Positions 42,930 to 52,008 of a stretch of DNA of 64,000 nucleotides are shown piece after piece. The DNA lies in NCBI RefSeq assembly GCF_034274695.1, contig NZ_CP128362.1:124001-188000 (forward strand). The letters run 5' to 3'. The notes under the pieces were generated by a model. That model was not told the DNA's origin and did not search any database. It saw only the letters and a list, made by a program, of their open reading frames with translations. This DNA comes from Chitinophaga sp. LS1 (GTDB taxonomy: Bacteria > Bacteroidota > Bacteroidia > Chitinophagales > Chitinophagaceae). Numbering within the stretch: position 1 is the first letter of the stretch; every line of letters starts with the position of its first letter. The position numbers were made by a program, and so were the translations under genes.

Positions 42930-44074
42930 TTGCTATATTTTTTATAACGGAGTAATGCTTCTACAAAGTAATAATCTGCATAGGTGAGCGGTACATCTAC
43001 TTCTGAATCTGCTGGCAGGTGCCCTACGCTGTGTTTGAGTATAAAGTTATTGTTGGTGCCTACTTTGGCTAAGTATTCATCGCTGCAGAGTGTTTGTAAG
43101 ATCTGTTCTGCCGTTTGCCAATAGGTCTGGTTCTTTGTATACTGACTCAGTTCCAGCAATGCTGCAGCCATCACTGCACCTGCGGATGCATCTCTTTTTG
43201 CATGGGGAATATCAGGTGCATCAAAATCCCAGTAAGGTATTTTATCTGCAGGCAGATGAGGGATGATATAGTTTGCGATTTGCTTAGCCTGTTCCAGATA
43301 TGCACCATCTTTTGTTTCTCTGAACATCATGGTGTAACCATATAAACCCCATGCCTGACCACGTGCCCATGCAGAGCTGTCTGCAAATCCCTGTGCAGTA
43401 TTTTTTGCTACGACTGCACCTGTTTCAGGGTCATATCCTATTACATGATAAGAGCTAAAATCGGGTCTGAAGTGGTTCCTCATGGTGGTGTTAGCATGGG
43501 TACGGGCGATGTGTGCAAACGAGGTATCGCCTGTTTCTTTTGTGGCCCAGGTAAGCAATTCCAGGTTCATCATATTGTCGATGATGACAGGGAATTTCCA
43601 TTTACCATGATCCCATGATTTGATGCAACCTACTACAGGATTGAAGCGGGTACATAGCGTGCGGGCACTGGTAATGAGCACGTGTTTATCTTTTGGATCT
43701 TTGGTAAGGCGGTATGCATTGCCAAAGCTGCAGTACATCATGAATCCAAGGTCATGTGTCGTCTTGTTATATTGTTCTTTTTCCACCTCAGTTGTACGTT
43801 TGCGTGCTTCCTGCCGGATGGTTTTATCTTTTGAATATTCATAGAGATACCATAGTGTACCTGGGTAAAATCCGGATGTCCACCAGTCAGTGCCGGCGGT
43901 AACCAGTTTACCTGTTTTATTGTTGGTGGTGCGGGGGAGTAAACTATCCGGCACATGGGTCATCATTTGCTTGTATTGTTGGATAGCCAGCTTCAGTGCT
44001 TTGTCAACAGGAACCTGTGCACTTACCGGAATGACGAGCAGTACACTGCCCAGGAGGAAGAGTAATTTTCTCAT
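42926..44074 (-). CDS. GH88-family unsaturated glucuronyl/galacturonyl hydrolase
   Basis: A 382-residue exported enzyme (signal MRKLLFLLGSVLLVIPVSA). GH88 hydrolases remove the 4,5-unsaturated uronic acid left at the non-reducing end by polysaccharide lyases. The family blocks are visible: DWWTSGFYPGTLWYLYEYS, HDLGFMMYCSFGNAYRLT, SSAWARGQAWGLYGYTMMF and DASAGAVMAAALLELSQY, with conserved Asp residues in the second and fourth. The released sugar rearranges to 5-keto-4-deoxyuronate, the substrate of KduI encoded in the same operon. The exact uronate (GalA or GlcA side) cannot be told. Confidence 0.92.
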   Translation of the reverse strand: MRKLLFLLGSVLLVIPVSAQVPVDKALKLAIQQYKQMMTHVPDSLLPRTTNNKTGKLVTAGTDWWTSGFYPGTLWYLYEYSKDKTIRQEARKRTTEVEKEQYNKTTHDLGFMMYCSFGNAYRLTKDPKDKHVLITSARTLCTRFNPVVGCIKSWDHGKWKFPVIIDNMMNLELLTWATKETGDTSFAHIARTHANTTMRNHFRPDFSSYHVIGYDPETGAVVAKNTAQGFADSSAWARGQAWGLYGYTMMFRETKDGAYLEQAKQIANYIIPHLPADKIPYWDFDAPDIPHAKRDASAGAVMAAALLELSQYTKNQTYWQTAEQILQTLCSDEYLAKVGTNNNFILKHSVGHLPADSEVDVPLTYADYYFVEALLRYKKYSK

Positions 44075-44099
44075 ACGTGACTAACTTTCTTTTATAGTA

Positions 44100-45149
44100 T
44101 TAACTCTTTTTTCGCTTAGTTACTTTTACTTCGGATGAAGCACGTTTGATTAACTGAATGGGTACCATCTCAGCTGCATGTTGCTGAGGGGTTTGTCTGG
44201 GTTGTTGCATCAGATCCAGTAATGCAGCAGCTACCCTTTCTCCCATCAAAGCGGGGAACTGGTCTACCGAAGTGATAGCCGGACTGATAATCTCTGCCCT
44301 CGGATCGTTGGAGTAGCCGACTACTTTCAGATCTTCCGGCACTCTGACCCTGATCTTCCTGCAATATTCCAGTATGGTAATGGCAGTGGTATCATTGGCA
44401 GCAAAGATGCCATCCGGATAAGGTTGTTGTGCAAAGATCTTTTTGCATGCCTGCCATGCATTGTCACGGGTTAACTCCTGGTAAAAAACCCTTGATTTTT
44501 TAAAAGGAATTTTGTGTTGCTGCAAGGCATGTTTGAACCCGGCTACTCTTTCTACATACAGGTTGCAGGTGAGTGGGCCGGAGATGTGGACGATATCTTT
44601 ACACCCCTGTTCGATCAGGTGTTGAGTCACGGTCAATCCACCTAAGTAATCATCACCTTTCACGACTGTGACATCGTAGTCCTTTGGTACCCTGTCGAAA
44701 AATACCAATGGTATATTGTTATCCTTGAAGATATCGAAGTGAGAGAAGTCAGTGGTATTTAATGTAGTGGATACAGCCAGTGCATCTATTCTTGCGGAAT
44801 ACAGGGTATTGGTCAGGGCCACTTCCTGTTCATAAGAATCGTTGGACTGACAGATGATCACATTATAACCATGCTCCTGTAGTTTGTTTTGTACGACTGT
44901 ACTGATAGTAGCAGGGAAGAACATAGAGATACGCGGCACGAGTAAACCGATGGTTTTACTTCGGTTGTTGCGCAGGCCAGCAGCCATCGCATTTGGACGG
45001 TAGCCCAGTTTGCGGGCCATCTTCTTCACTTTTTCTTTTGTACGTGCGCTGATATTGGGATGGTCATTCAATGCCCTGGACACAGTAGACACGGAGAATC
45101 CCAGTTCTTCCGCAATATCGACAATCGTTTTTTCTGTTCTTTTACTCAT
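44100..45149 (-). CDS. LacI-family transcriptional repressor of the uronate genes
   Basis: A 349-residue LacI-family regulator. The N-terminal helix-turn-helix (about 8-30, VDIAEELGFSVSTVSRALND) and hinge helix (RPNAMAAGLRNN) precede a periplasmic-binding-protein-like sugar-sensing core (about 65-335). It lies inside the kduI operon between kduD and the GH88 gene, so it would control its own synthesis. Two near-identical palindromes of the LacI type (core TGCAAACGTTTGCA) occur in front of kduI and in front of the exuT-like gene, each covering the -33 promoter element; these are its probable operators. Effector is probably KDG or another pathway intermediate (inference). Confidence 0.95.
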   Translation of the reverse strand: MSKRTEKTIVDIAEELGFSVSTVSRALNDHPNISARTKEKVKKMARKLGYRPNAMAAGLRNNRSKTIGLLVPRISMFFPATISTVVQNKLQEHGYNVIICQSNDSYEQEVALTNTLYSARIDALAVSTTLNTTDFSHFDIFKDNNIPLVFFDRVPKDYDVTVVKGDDYLGGLTVTQHLIEQGCKDIVHISGPLTCNLYVERVAGFKHALQQHKIPFKKSRVFYQELTRDNAWQACKKIFAQQPYPDGIFAANDTTAITILEYCRKIRVRVPEDLKVVGYSNDPRAEIISPAITSVDQFPALMGERVAAALLDLMQQPRQTPQQHAAEMVPIQLIKRASSEVKVTKRKKS

Positions 45150-45169
45150 ATATCAGTGTGTAGCCAATA

Positions 45170-45937
45170 CTATCGCCCCATCCACCCTCCATCGACAGTC
45201 AGGATGGTACCATGTACATAGTCCGAAGCCGCGGAGGCAAGGAATACGGCAGGTCCCTGGAAGTCTTCAGGAGTGCCCCAACGGCCGGCGGGTATACGTG
45301 ATAAGATGGCAGTACTGCGATCTTCATCTGCACGAAGGGCGGCGGTATTGTCTGTAGCGATGTACCCTGGAGCAATGGCATTGACATGTACGCCTTTTCC
45401 TGCCCATTCATTGGCAAATGCTTTGACCAGTGATCCTACGGCGCCTTTGCTGGCAGCATATCCCGGCACATTGATGCCACCCTGGAAGGTGAGCAGCGAT
45501 GCTGTAAAGATAATCTTTCCACGGCCCCGTGAAAGCATCTGTTTACCAATTTCCCGTGTAAGTATAAATGGTGCATCGAGGTTGATGCCTAATACTTCAT
45601 CCCAATATTCATCCGGATGTTCTGCTGCCGGTGCACGGAGGATGGTGCCTGCATTGTTGACCAATATATCGATGACAGGAAAACGGCTGGTCACTTCTTT
45701 GATGAATGCATACAGGGCTTCGCGGTTCCCCATATCGCAGGTGTAGCCATAAAATTTTTTGCCTGCTGCCTGCACGGCTTTTTCCACTTCACTACCTGTG
45801 GGTTCCTGCGAAGCAGATACACCTATTATATCTGCTCCTGCTTCTGCGAGGGCTACGGCTATACCTTTGCCGATACCTCGTTTGGCACCGGTTACCAATG
45901 CCACCTTGCCTGTGAGATCAAATGACCGCAGTATCAT
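45170..45937 (-). CDS. kduD: 2-deoxy-D-gluconate 3-dehydrogenase KduD
   Basis: A 255-residue short-chain dehydrogenase that reduces 2,5-diketo-3-deoxygluconate to 2-keto-3-deoxygluconate (KDG). SDR motifs: VTGAKRGIGKGIAVALAEAG (cofactor loop), NNAGTILRAPAAEHP (structural), the catalytic Ser in IIFTASLLTFQGG, Tyr-x-x-x-Lys in YAASKGAVGSLVKAF, and the C-terminal HGTILTVDGGWMGR. It follows kduI by 18 bp, the usual pairing. Sequence alone would fit other gluconate-type SDRs, but kduI next door decides. Confidence 0.94.
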   Translation of the reverse strand: MILRSFDLTGKVALVTGAKRGIGKGIAVALAEAGADIIGVSASQEPTGSEVEKAVQAAGKKFYGYTCDMGNREALYAFIKEVTSRFPVIDILVNNAGTILRAPAAEHPDEYWDEVLGINLDAPFILTREIGKQMLSRGRGKIIFTASLLTFQGGINVPGYAASKGAVGSLVKAFANEWAGKGVHVNAIAPGYIATDNTAALRADEDRSTAILSRIPAGRWGTPEDFQGPAVFLASAASDYVHGTILTVDGGWMGR

Positions 45938-45955
45938 AATGAGTTATTTTTCAGG

Positions 45956-46792
45956 TTAACGTAAATCGGGTACTGCACATACATCCATGTCTCCATAGTC
46001 GAGGTTTTCACCAGCCATGCCCCAGATAAATGTATAGTTGCTGGTGCCGGCGCCGGAGTGAATAGACCAGGGTGGTGATATCACCGCCTGTTCGTTCTGC
46101 ATCCAGATATGACGGGTTTCCTGTGGTTGCCCCCAGAAGTGACAAACGGATTGCCCATCGGGTACTTCGAAGTAGAAGTAGACCTCCATGCGTCTGTCGT
46201 GTGTATGTGCAGGAATAGTATTCCAGATGCTGCCTGTTTTGAGTTCGGTCATACCCATCTGCAACTGGCAGGTAGGTAGTACAGAGGCGACGAGCAGTTT
46301 ATTGATAGTACGGTGATTGGCGGTTTCGGGGCTACCCAGGGTTACGATTTCCGCATCCTTCTTTGTGACCAGACGGGTTGGATATGTCTGATGAGCTGGG
46401 GTAGAGTTGATATAATACTTAGCAGGTTGCTCACAGTCGTTGCTGCTGAAGAGGATTTCCTGTTTGCCCCTGCCTATATATAATGCCTCTTTGAAGCCTA
46501 CTTCGAATATTTCTCCATCTACCTGTACTTTTCCGGGAGCGCCTACATTGATAATACCCAGTTCTCTACGTTCCAGGAAGTAGGTAGCTTTCAGCTGATC
46601 GGGTGTTCCCAGTTTTACGGTTTTGTTCACAGGCATGATGCCGCCTGTGATAAAGCGATCATAATGGCTATATACCAATACTGCATCGTCGGCAAAGAAG
46701 AGCTTATCTATGAGCAGTTCTTTCCGGGTTTCGTCTGTCGTCCAGCGCAACACGGAGGCTGGGCTGGTGGCATATCTCGTTTCGGCTGTCAT
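45956..46792 (-). CDS. kduI: 5-dehydro-4-deoxy-D-glucuronate isomerase KduI
   Basis: A 278-residue bicupin isomerase that converts 5-keto-4-deoxyuronate (from unsaturated uronates) to 2,5-diketo-3-deoxygluconate. The metal-binding motif [20 protein letters not shown] provides the two His and the Glu. Also typical are [20 protein letters not shown] and [20 protein letters not shown]. The length is standard. It is the first gene of the operon kduI-kduD-lacI-GH88-DUF2264, behind a promoter overlapped by a LacI operator. Confidence 0.96.
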   Translation of the reverse strand: MTAETRYATSPASVLRWTTDETRKELLIDKLFFADDAVLVYSHYDRFITGGIMPVNKTVKLGTPDQLKATYFLERRELGIINVGAPGKVQVDGEIFEVGFKEALYIGRGKQEILFSSNDCEQPAKYYINSTPAHQTYPTRLVTKKDAEIVTLGSPETANHRTINKLLVASVLPTCQLQMGMTELKTGSIWNTIPAHTHDRRMEVYFYFEVPDGQSVCHFWGQPQETRHIWMQNEQAVISPPWSIHSGAGTSNYTFIWGMAGENLDYGDMDVCAVPDLR

Positions 46793-46869
46793 ACGGCTGA
46801 CAATTAGTTTTTAGAAATGATAATAAAATAGCGGGAGATGCGTATCAGTGCATCTTTCATAACTGAATG

Positions 46870-46901
46870 GAAAGATAGTGCTTAATGCCCAGAAATGCAA
46901 A
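46870..46901 (-). promoter_or_regulatory. kduI promoter
   Basis: On the minus strand, TTTG (46898-46901) is followed after 20 nt by TATCTTTC (46870-46877), one mismatch from TAnnTTTG. The kduI start is about 80 nt downstream. The -33 element lies inside the palindromic operator. Confidence 0.65.
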
Positions 46902-46910
46902 CGTTTGCAT
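46895..46910. promoter_or_regulatory. LacI-type operator upstream of kduI
   Basis: ATGCAAACGTTTGCAT is a perfect 16-bp palindrome with the central CG typical of LacI/GalR-family operators. It covers the kduI -33 element, so bound repressor would block RNA polymerase. A second copy is at 52002-52016. Confidence 0.8.
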
Positions 46911-47204
46911 GACAATCAGACTGATACTTTTTTATCATTAACCACTTGTTTTTTGGCTAATCTGCCTAATTCAGGGTGTTTGGGAGGTATTACCAGCCGT
47001 TTATCACATTATAAATATTTCCATTAGAGAGGGAGTCATTATCTTTGCGTTCCCTTTTCTGATAAGGATTTGGGGTCTTCTTAACCGCTAAAACCTTTTA
47101 GCCAACCTATCGAGTGTTTTACTATCATTCTAAAGTCAAAATCGCATTAATGATTAAGATTTTAGTATTAACAGGCGGTGTGGTAATTTTATACTTTAGC
47201 TTAT
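46911..47204. other. Remainder of the divergent kduI/uxaA gap
   Basis: The kduI-uxaA gap is 412 bp. Besides the operator and kduI promoter it contains TATCTTTG at 47040-47047, a perfect -7 match on the plus strand. If used, that gives uxaA a leader of about 150 nt; the -33 position only shows TTTC. No riboswitch or small gene was recognised in the leader. Confidence 0.45.
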
Positions 47205-48851
47205 ATGAATAAGTATCTGCAAATACATCCCGGCGACAATGTACTTGTTGCTTTACAAGACCTCCAGCAAGGTACGGAAGTCGGGTTTAATGGTTCCACA
47301 ATAACCTTATTAAAAGACGTTCCCGCTAAACATAAATTCATGATCGCTGATGCTAAGGAAGGCGATCCTATCACTATGTATGGAGTATTGGTTGGTAAAG
47401 CCAATGTTGCCATTGCCAAAGGTGAACTGATTACTATTACCAATGTAAAACATGACGCCAGTGCTTTCCACGAAAAAGAAGGAACTGTGCAATGGGAAAA
47501 GCCTGATGTGAGTAAGTGGGCTAACCGCACCTTTATGGGTTATCCACGTAATGATGGTCAGGTAGGTACGCGTAACTACTGGCTGGTGATTCCGATGGTA
47601 TTTTGTGAGAACCGTAACGTGAGTGTGATCAAGACTGCCTTTGAAAAAGGGTTGGGTTTTGCGCCAACAGAGGTGTATAATGAGCAGGTACAGGATTTAG
47701 TGTCTTTATATAAGAAGGGAGATCTGAATGCGATTAAGACGTACACGGCAGAGGCAGTAACTCTGAGTAATAAACGTCATACCGTATTTAATAATATAGA
47801 TGGTATCAAGTTCCTGATGCACGAAGGTGGTTGTGGTGGTACCAGGCAGGATTCTGATGCACTGTGTGCACTGCTGGCCGGGTACATTCACCATCCGAAT
47901 GTAGCAGGTGCTACTATATTGAGTCTGGGTTGTCAACACGCACAGGTATCGATTCTGCAGGAAGCATTAAAGAAACTGAATCCAGCGTTTAATAAACCAG
48001 TGTTGGTATATGAGCAGCAGAAGAGTGCTTCTGAGTTCACCATGTTGTCTTCTGCTATTAAAGATACATTCCTGGCGTTGATTGAAGCGGATAAGGAAGG
48101 AAGGAAACCAAGTCCATTGTCAAAACTGGTGATTGGCCTGGAGTGTGGTGGTTCTGATGGGTTCTCTGGCATTTCTGCGAATCCGGCGGTGGGTCATACT
48201 TCTGATTTGCTGGTGGCGTTGGGTGGTACTTCTATCTTGTCTGAATTTCCGGAATTGTGTGGTGTGGAGCAGGAGTTGATCAATCGTTGTGTGGAGAAAG
48301 ATGTGTCTGATAAGTTCATTCGTATTATGCGTGCGTATGAGAGTCAGGCAGAGTCTGTGGGTTCTGGTTTTTATATGAATCCTTCTCCGGGGAATATTAA
48401 GGATGGGTTGATCACAGATGCGATCAAGTCAGCAGGTGCGGCGAAAAAAGGGGGGATTTCTCCGGTGATAGATGTGTTGGACTATACAGAGTATGTAAAG
48501 AAACCGGGGTTGAATTTGTTGTGTACGCCGGGCAATGATGTGGAGTCTACTTCGGCAGAGGTAGGGTCGGGTGCGAATATTGTGTTGTTTACGACTGGGT
48601 TGGGTACGCCGACGGGGAACCCGATTGCACCGGTGGTGAAGTTAGCGACGAATACGAAATTGGCGCAAAGAATGCCGGATATTATTGATATTAATACAGG
48701 TACGATCATAAGCGGAGAGGTGAGTATTGAGGAAATGGGGGAAGAGATATTGGAGTTTGTGATTAAGGCGGCAAGTGGAGAGGTGCAGACGAAGGCGGAG
48801 TTGCTGCATCAGGATGATTTTATTCCGTGGAAGAGAGGGGTGAGTTTGTAA
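47205..48851 (+). CDS. uxaA: Altronate dehydratase UxaA (full-length, SAF plus catalytic domain)
   Basis: A 548-residue dehydratase that converts D-altronate to KDG in galacturonate breakdown. The N-terminal SAF domain (about 8-95, HPGDNVLVALQDLQQGTEVG) is joined to the iron-dependent catalytic domain: MGYPRNDGQVGTRNYWLVIP, MHEGGCGGTRQDSDALCALL, LSLGCQHAQ and LIGLECGGSDGFSGISANPA-type motifs with conserved cysteines. It is divergent from the kduI operon. It is convergent with the exuT-like gene; their shared terminator is now interrupted by an IS element, so its normal 3' end is disturbed. Confidence 0.95.
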   Translation: MNKYLQIHPGDNVLVALQDLQQGTEVGFNGSTITLLKDVPAKHKFMIADAKEGDPITMYGVLVGKANVAIAKGELITITNVKHDASAFHEKEGTVQWEKPDVSKWANRTFMGYPRNDGQVGTRNYWLVIPMVFCENRNVSVIKTAFEKGLGFAPTEVYNEQVQDLVSLYKKGDLNAIKTYTAEAVTLSNKRHTVFNNIDGIKFLMHEGGCGGTRQDSDALCALLAGYIHHPNVAGATILSLGCQHAQVSILQEALKKLNPAFNKPVLVYEQQKSASEFTMLSSAIKDTFLALIEADKEGRKPSPLSKLVIGLECGGSDGFSGISANPAVGHTSDLLVALGGTSILSEFPELCGVEQELINRCVEKDVSDKFIRIMRAYESQAESVGSGFYMNPSPGNIKDGLITDAIKSAGAAKKGGISPVIDVLDYTEYVKKPGLNLLCTPGNDVESTSAEVGSGANIVLFTTGLGTPTGNPIAPVVKLATNTKLAQRMPDIIDINTGTIISGEVSIEEMGEEILEFVIKAASGEVQTKAELLHQDDFIPWKRGVSL

Positions 48852-48852
48852 C

Positions 48853-48866
48853 AAAAAAGGCCGCTG
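48853..48866. terminator. Left arm of a bidirectional terminator split by the IS element
   Basis: AAAAAAGGCCGCTG (48853-48866) is the exact partner of CAGCGGCCTTTTTT at 50627-50640. Without the insertion they would form a 14-bp stem with the 6-nt loop CTATCG between the uxaA and exuT stop codons. Now they are about 1.76 kb apart. Confidence 0.85.
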
Positions 48867-48874
48867 CTATCGCA
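48866..48874. repeat. Left 9-bp target-site duplication of the IS element
   Basis: GCTATCGCA lies directly left of the element and again directly right of it (50620-50628). Removing the element and one copy restores a perfect terminator hairpin, which confirms the boundaries to within one base. Confidence 0.85.
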
Positions 48875-48910
48875 GAGGGCACTGAAAAAGTCCCAAGATG
48901 CTTAAATATT

Positions 48911-48946
48911 AAAGGGAGCAGCAAACGCAAGTTTACTGCTCCCTTT
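48911..48946. terminator. Insulating hairpin inside the left IS end
   Basis: AAAGGGAGCAG (48911-48921) pairs with CTGCTCCCTTT (48936-48946); the inner AAAC/GTTT closes a GCAA tetraloop. It lies upstream of the transposase start and probably blocks read-through from uxaA. Confidence 0.7.
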
Positions 48947-48981
48947 CAATTATCTTAGAGGTATCAGCAATATATCATAGC

Positions 48982-50439
48982 ATGTTACCTCATCAACAGC
49001 AACTTCAGCTTAGTTCTTTTTCGAGTCTTTACGATCTTATAGTACCTAAAGACAATCTGCTCCGCCAGATTAACGAACTGATCGATTTTCAGTTTATTTA
49101 TCAGGAACTGGTGAATAAGTATTGTTTGAATAATGGTCGCATGGCTGAAAGCCCGATCCGTATGTTCAAATACTTATTATTGAAAACGATCTATACTGCC
49201 TCAGACGTCGATATCGTTGAGCGTTCCCGTTATGATATGTCCTTCAAATACTTTCTTGATATGTCTCCCGAGGAAGCTGTTATCAACCCTAGTTCACTGA
49301 CTAAATTTCGAAAGCTTCGCTTAAAAGACACAGACCTGTTAAATCTGCTGATTGGCAAAACTGTATCTATTGCTCTCGAAAAAGGAATTATTAAATCCAA
49401 ATCGATCATTGTTGATGCCACCCATTCACTCTCCAGATCGAATCCTTATTCGGCCCTTGATGTGTTAAGAGAACGTTCAAAATTACTTCGCAAAGCAGTT
49501 TACGCCATAGATAAGGATATGAAGGGCTATCTGCCTGAGAAAAATACGTCGAATGATCTGCAGGATGAGCTGATTTATTGCAGAGAACTTGAGAGGCGTA
49601 TTAGCTCAGAGCAGACTTTAAGTTCAATACCTGCGGTTAAAGAAAAGCTAAACCTGCTAAAGGAAACATTAGAGGATACGGAAGAAAACCACATACTCTC
49701 CACAGATCTGGACGCCAGGATCGGGCACAAATCTGCGGATAGTTCATTCTTTGGCTATAAGACACATCTTGCCATGACAGAAGAGCGTATCATAACCGCG
49801 GCGGTAGTCACATCAGGAGAAAAAGGTGATGGCCCGGAGTTGCCCAAACTTTTGGAGATCAGCCAGAACAATGGGATTGAAGTTGATACGATTATCGGTG
49901 ATTCCGCATATTCGGGCAAAGAAAACCTTAAATTAAAAGATAACCAGGGTCAGAATATACAAGTGGTAGCAAAGCTGAACCCTTCCATTACCCAGGGCTT
50001 TAGAAAGGATGAGGATAAGTTTGATTATAATAAGGATGCCGATATGTTCGTTTGTCCGGCCGGTCATATGGCGATTAAAAAAGTCCGTAATGGCAGGAAG
50101 GATGTAGGTACTAATCAGGTAGATACCTATTTTTTTGACATTGAAAAATGTAAGATCTGCGCGCTGAAGGACAATTGTTATAAGCCTGAAGCAAAGACTA
50201 AAAGCTATTCTGTATCCATACAATCAAACTTACACCAGCAACAAATGATTTTTCAAGAAAGTGAATATTATAAAGAAAAGGCCAGACAGCGATATAAGAT
50301 CGAGGCAAAAAACAGTGAGTTAAAGAATGTACATGGCTATAATCGGGCAATATCCTATGGGATTGATAGCATGCAAATGCAAGGTGCATTGGCGATCTTC
50401 ACGGTAAATCTGAAAAGAATTATCAAACTAAACCTCTAA
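48982..50439 (+). CDS. IS1182-family DDE transposase
   Basis: A 485-residue transposase. The N-terminal DUF772-type region (about 15-95, MAESPIRMFKYLLLKTIYT, SSLTKFRKLRLKD) is followed by an RNase-H-like DDE domain: first Asp in SKSIIVDATHSLSRSNPYS, second Asp in VDTIIGDSAYSGKENL and the Glu in YKIEAKNSELKNVHGYNRA. A cysteine-rich insert (FVCPAGHMAIKKV, CKICALKDNCYKPE) typical of IS1182/DUF4372-like relatives precedes the last Glu. No frameshift or internal stop is visible, so the element could be active. Confidence 0.94.
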   Translation: MLPHQQQLQLSSFSSLYDLIVPKDNLLRQINELIDFQFIYQELVNKYCLNNGRMAESPIRMFKYLLLKTIYTASDVDIVERSRYDMSFKYFLDMSPEEAVINPSSLTKFRKLRLKDTDLLNLLIGKTVSIALEKGIIKSKSIIVDATHSLSRSNPYSALDVLRERSKLLRKAVYAIDKDMKGYLPEKNTSNDLQDELIYCRELERRISSEQTLSSIPAVKEKLNLLKETLEDTEENHILSTDLDARIGHKSADSSFFGYKTHLAMTEERIITAAVVTSGEKGDGPELPKLLEISQNNGIEVDTIIGDSAYSGKENLKLKDNQGQNIQVVAKLNPSITQGFRKDEDKFDYNKDADMFVCPAGHMAIKKVRNGRKDVGTNQVDTYFFDIEKCKICALKDNCYKPEAKTKSYSVSIQSNLHQQQMIFQESEYYKEKARQRYKIEAKNSELKNVHGYNRAISYGIDSMQMQGALAIFTVNLKRIIKLNL

Positions 50440-50543
50440 AAGACGAAAGTTGGTGAAAACTGCCCGGAGAACTTTGGATTTTACCAATCATGCGCAACAA
50501 ATCATCATATAAGCCCAATAACGAGTTCTTGTACAAAAAAAAC

Positions 50544-50578
50544 GATCAGGTAAAAACGTGTTCTACCTGATCATTTTT
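50544..50578 (+). terminator. Terminator after the transposase gene
   Basis: GATCAGGTA (50544-50552) pairs with TACCTGATC (50564-50572), followed by a T-run. It lies about 100 nt past the transposase stop, inside the IS right end. Confidence 0.75.
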
Positions 50579-50619
50579 TAAGAGATCCCTCATAAAAGGG
50601 CAACTTCTTCAGTGCCCTC

Positions 50620-50640
50620 GCTATCGCAGCGGCCTTTTTT
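50620..50640. terminator. Right target-site copy and right arm of the split terminator
   Basis: GCTATCGCA (50620-50628) is the second target-site copy; CAGCGGCCTTTTTT (50627-50640) is the right arm whose partner is at 48853-48866. It sits immediately past the exuT stop, so exuT transcripts now run into the IS instead of a hairpin. Confidence 0.85.
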
Positions 50641-50641
50641 G

Positions 50642-51955
50642 TTATTCGAAATGAACGCTCTCCATGCGGGGAGCAAAGATGTGCATCATGAGCCATGCTA
50701 CAAGGTAGATACAGCCACAGATTACGAATAAGATATTGTAACCGGTGGTGATGTTGCCCAATAGTTTATAATGATCTAATAAGTATCCTACAACTAAGGG
50801 AAATAAGCTCCCTCCTACTGATCCTGCCATTCCTCCTAATCCAACTACAGAACTGACTGCGTATTTAGGAAACATGTCTGATGCTATCGTAAAGATATTT
50901 GCAGACCATGCCTGGTGTGCAGCGGCGGCGAGGGCAATAAGACCCACTACGACCCACATGTTGGTAGCGTTTTGTATAAATATAACCGGGGTGACTGCGA
51001 TTGCGAAGATGAACATCGATGTCTTTCTTGCTTTGAATACTGGCCAACCTCTTTTTATCAGCCATGAAGACAAATAACCACCGCCGATGCTACCGATGGT
51101 GGTAGCTGTGTAAATCAGCATCAGCTGCAGATTGGGCTTGGTGAAATCGAGATGATAGGTGTCTGAAAGAAAAGATGGTAACCAGAAGAGGAAGAACCAC
51201 CAGATGGGGTCTGTGAGCAACTTTCCAAATACGAATGCCCAGGTTTGCCGGATACTTAACAGCTTTCTCCAGGATACACTTTTTGGATGAGGATCTATAT
51301 CTTTTACAGGTGCTTCTATAATATCATCACTGTGAATGTAGTCATACTCTGCCTGTGTCAGTTGTTTGTGACGTGCAGGAATTTCGTACCAGATCACCCA
51401 GAAGATGAGCCAGATAAAACCAATCGCCCCTGTCCATATAAAAGCATGTTGCCAGCCATATTTACCATTTAACCAGGGTACTACTATAGGTGCTAATACC
51501 GCACCGATATTGGCCCCTGAATTGAAGATACCGGTAGCCAGCGCCCTTTCCTTTTTAGGGAACCACTCAGCCACTGTTTTGATAGCTACAGGGAAGTTAC
51601 CTGATTCTCCAAGGCCCAGGAAAACTCTCGCAAAACCGAAGCCCAGCGTTGTTTTGGCCAGTGCATGTAAGATAGCCGCTACACTCCATACTACGATGGA
51701 AAGTATATACCCCATCTTTGTACCAATCTTATCTACTAACCGGCCAAAGAATAATAAACCAACGGCATAGGCAGCAGAAAAGGCTGTCATGATATGGGCA
51801 AAGTCTGTTTCCGTCCAGTGAAAAGACTCAGATAATGTGGGCTTGAGCAGACCAATCACCTGACGGTCTATATAGTTGATGGTGGTCGCAAAAAACAATA
51901 ACGCACAAATGCGCCAGCGATACCTACCTATAGTTGTGGAATCCATGCCTTTCAT
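50642..51955 (-). CDS. exuT: MFS hexuronate transporter, ExuT-like (ACS family)
   Basis: A 437-residue inner-membrane transporter with 12 predicted helices. ACS/anion:cation symporter features are FATTINYIDRQVIGLLKPTL, FGRLVDKIGTKMGYI, GLGESGNFPVAIKTVAEWFP and KKERALATGIFNSGANIGAV, as in ExuT-type galacturonate/glucuronate permeases. The position after the uxaB-uxaC-kdgK-eda genes supports hexuronate uptake. It has its own promoter with a LacI operator over the -33 element (51977-52016). The specific sugar (GalA, GlcA or a disaccharide) is inferred. Confidence 0.88.
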   Translation of the reverse strand: MKGMDSTTIGRYRWRICALLFFATTINYIDRQVIGLLKPTLSESFHWTETDFAHIMTAFSAAYAVGLLFFGRLVDKIGTKMGYILSIVVWSVAAILHALAKTTLGFGFARVFLGLGESGNFPVAIKTVAEWFPKKERALATGIFNSGANIGAVLAPIVVPWLNGKYGWQHAFIWTGAIGFIWLIFWVIWYEIPARHKQLTQAEYDYIHSDDIIEAPVKDIDPHPKSVSWRKLLSIRQTWAFVFGKLLTDPIWWFFLFWLPSFLSDTYHLDFTKPNLQLMLIYTATTIGSIGGGYLSSWLIKRGWPVFKARKTSMFIFAIAVTPVIFIQNATNMWVVVGLIALAAAAHQAWSANIFTIASDMFPKYAVSSVVGLGGMAGSVGGSLFPLVVGYLLDHYKLLGNITTGYNILFVICGCIYLVAWLMMHIFAPRMESVHFE

Positions 51956-51976
51956 TTTGGAATTTATAAAGTGGAA

Positions 51977-52008
51977 TTAAGATACAACACCGGCGCGAAT
52001 AATGCAAA
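51977..52008 (-). promoter_or_regulatory. exuT promoter
   Basis: On the minus strand TTTG (52005-52008) is followed after exactly 20 nt by TATCTTAA (51977-51984), a partial TAnnTTTG match. The layout is the same as the kduI promoter, with the -33 inside the LacI operator. Confidence 0.55.

Larger units (their letters stand above)
48875..50619. mobile_element. IS1182-like insertion sequence, 1745 bp, apparently intact
   Basis: The ends are GAGGGCACTGAAAAAGT (48875-48891) and, read from the other side, GAGGGCACTGAAGAAGT (50603-50619), a 17-bp inverted repeat with one mismatch. A single full-length transposase gene (48982-50439) lies between. A 9-bp direct repeat GCTATCGCA flanks it. Hairpins just inside both ends insulate the transposase from outside transcription. 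The transposase type, size and insertion into a hairpin loop agree with the IS1182 family. Confidence 0.92.

Noticed and set aside
46911..47204. Possible riboswitch in the long uxaA leader
   Set aside because: No known conserved riboswitch core or strong stem set was recognised; the leader is AT-rich with only weak pairing.
48911..48946. Hairpin read as the native uxaA terminator
   Set aside because: It lies inside the IS element (which begins at 48875). The native terminator is the split hairpin 48853-48866 / 50627-50640.
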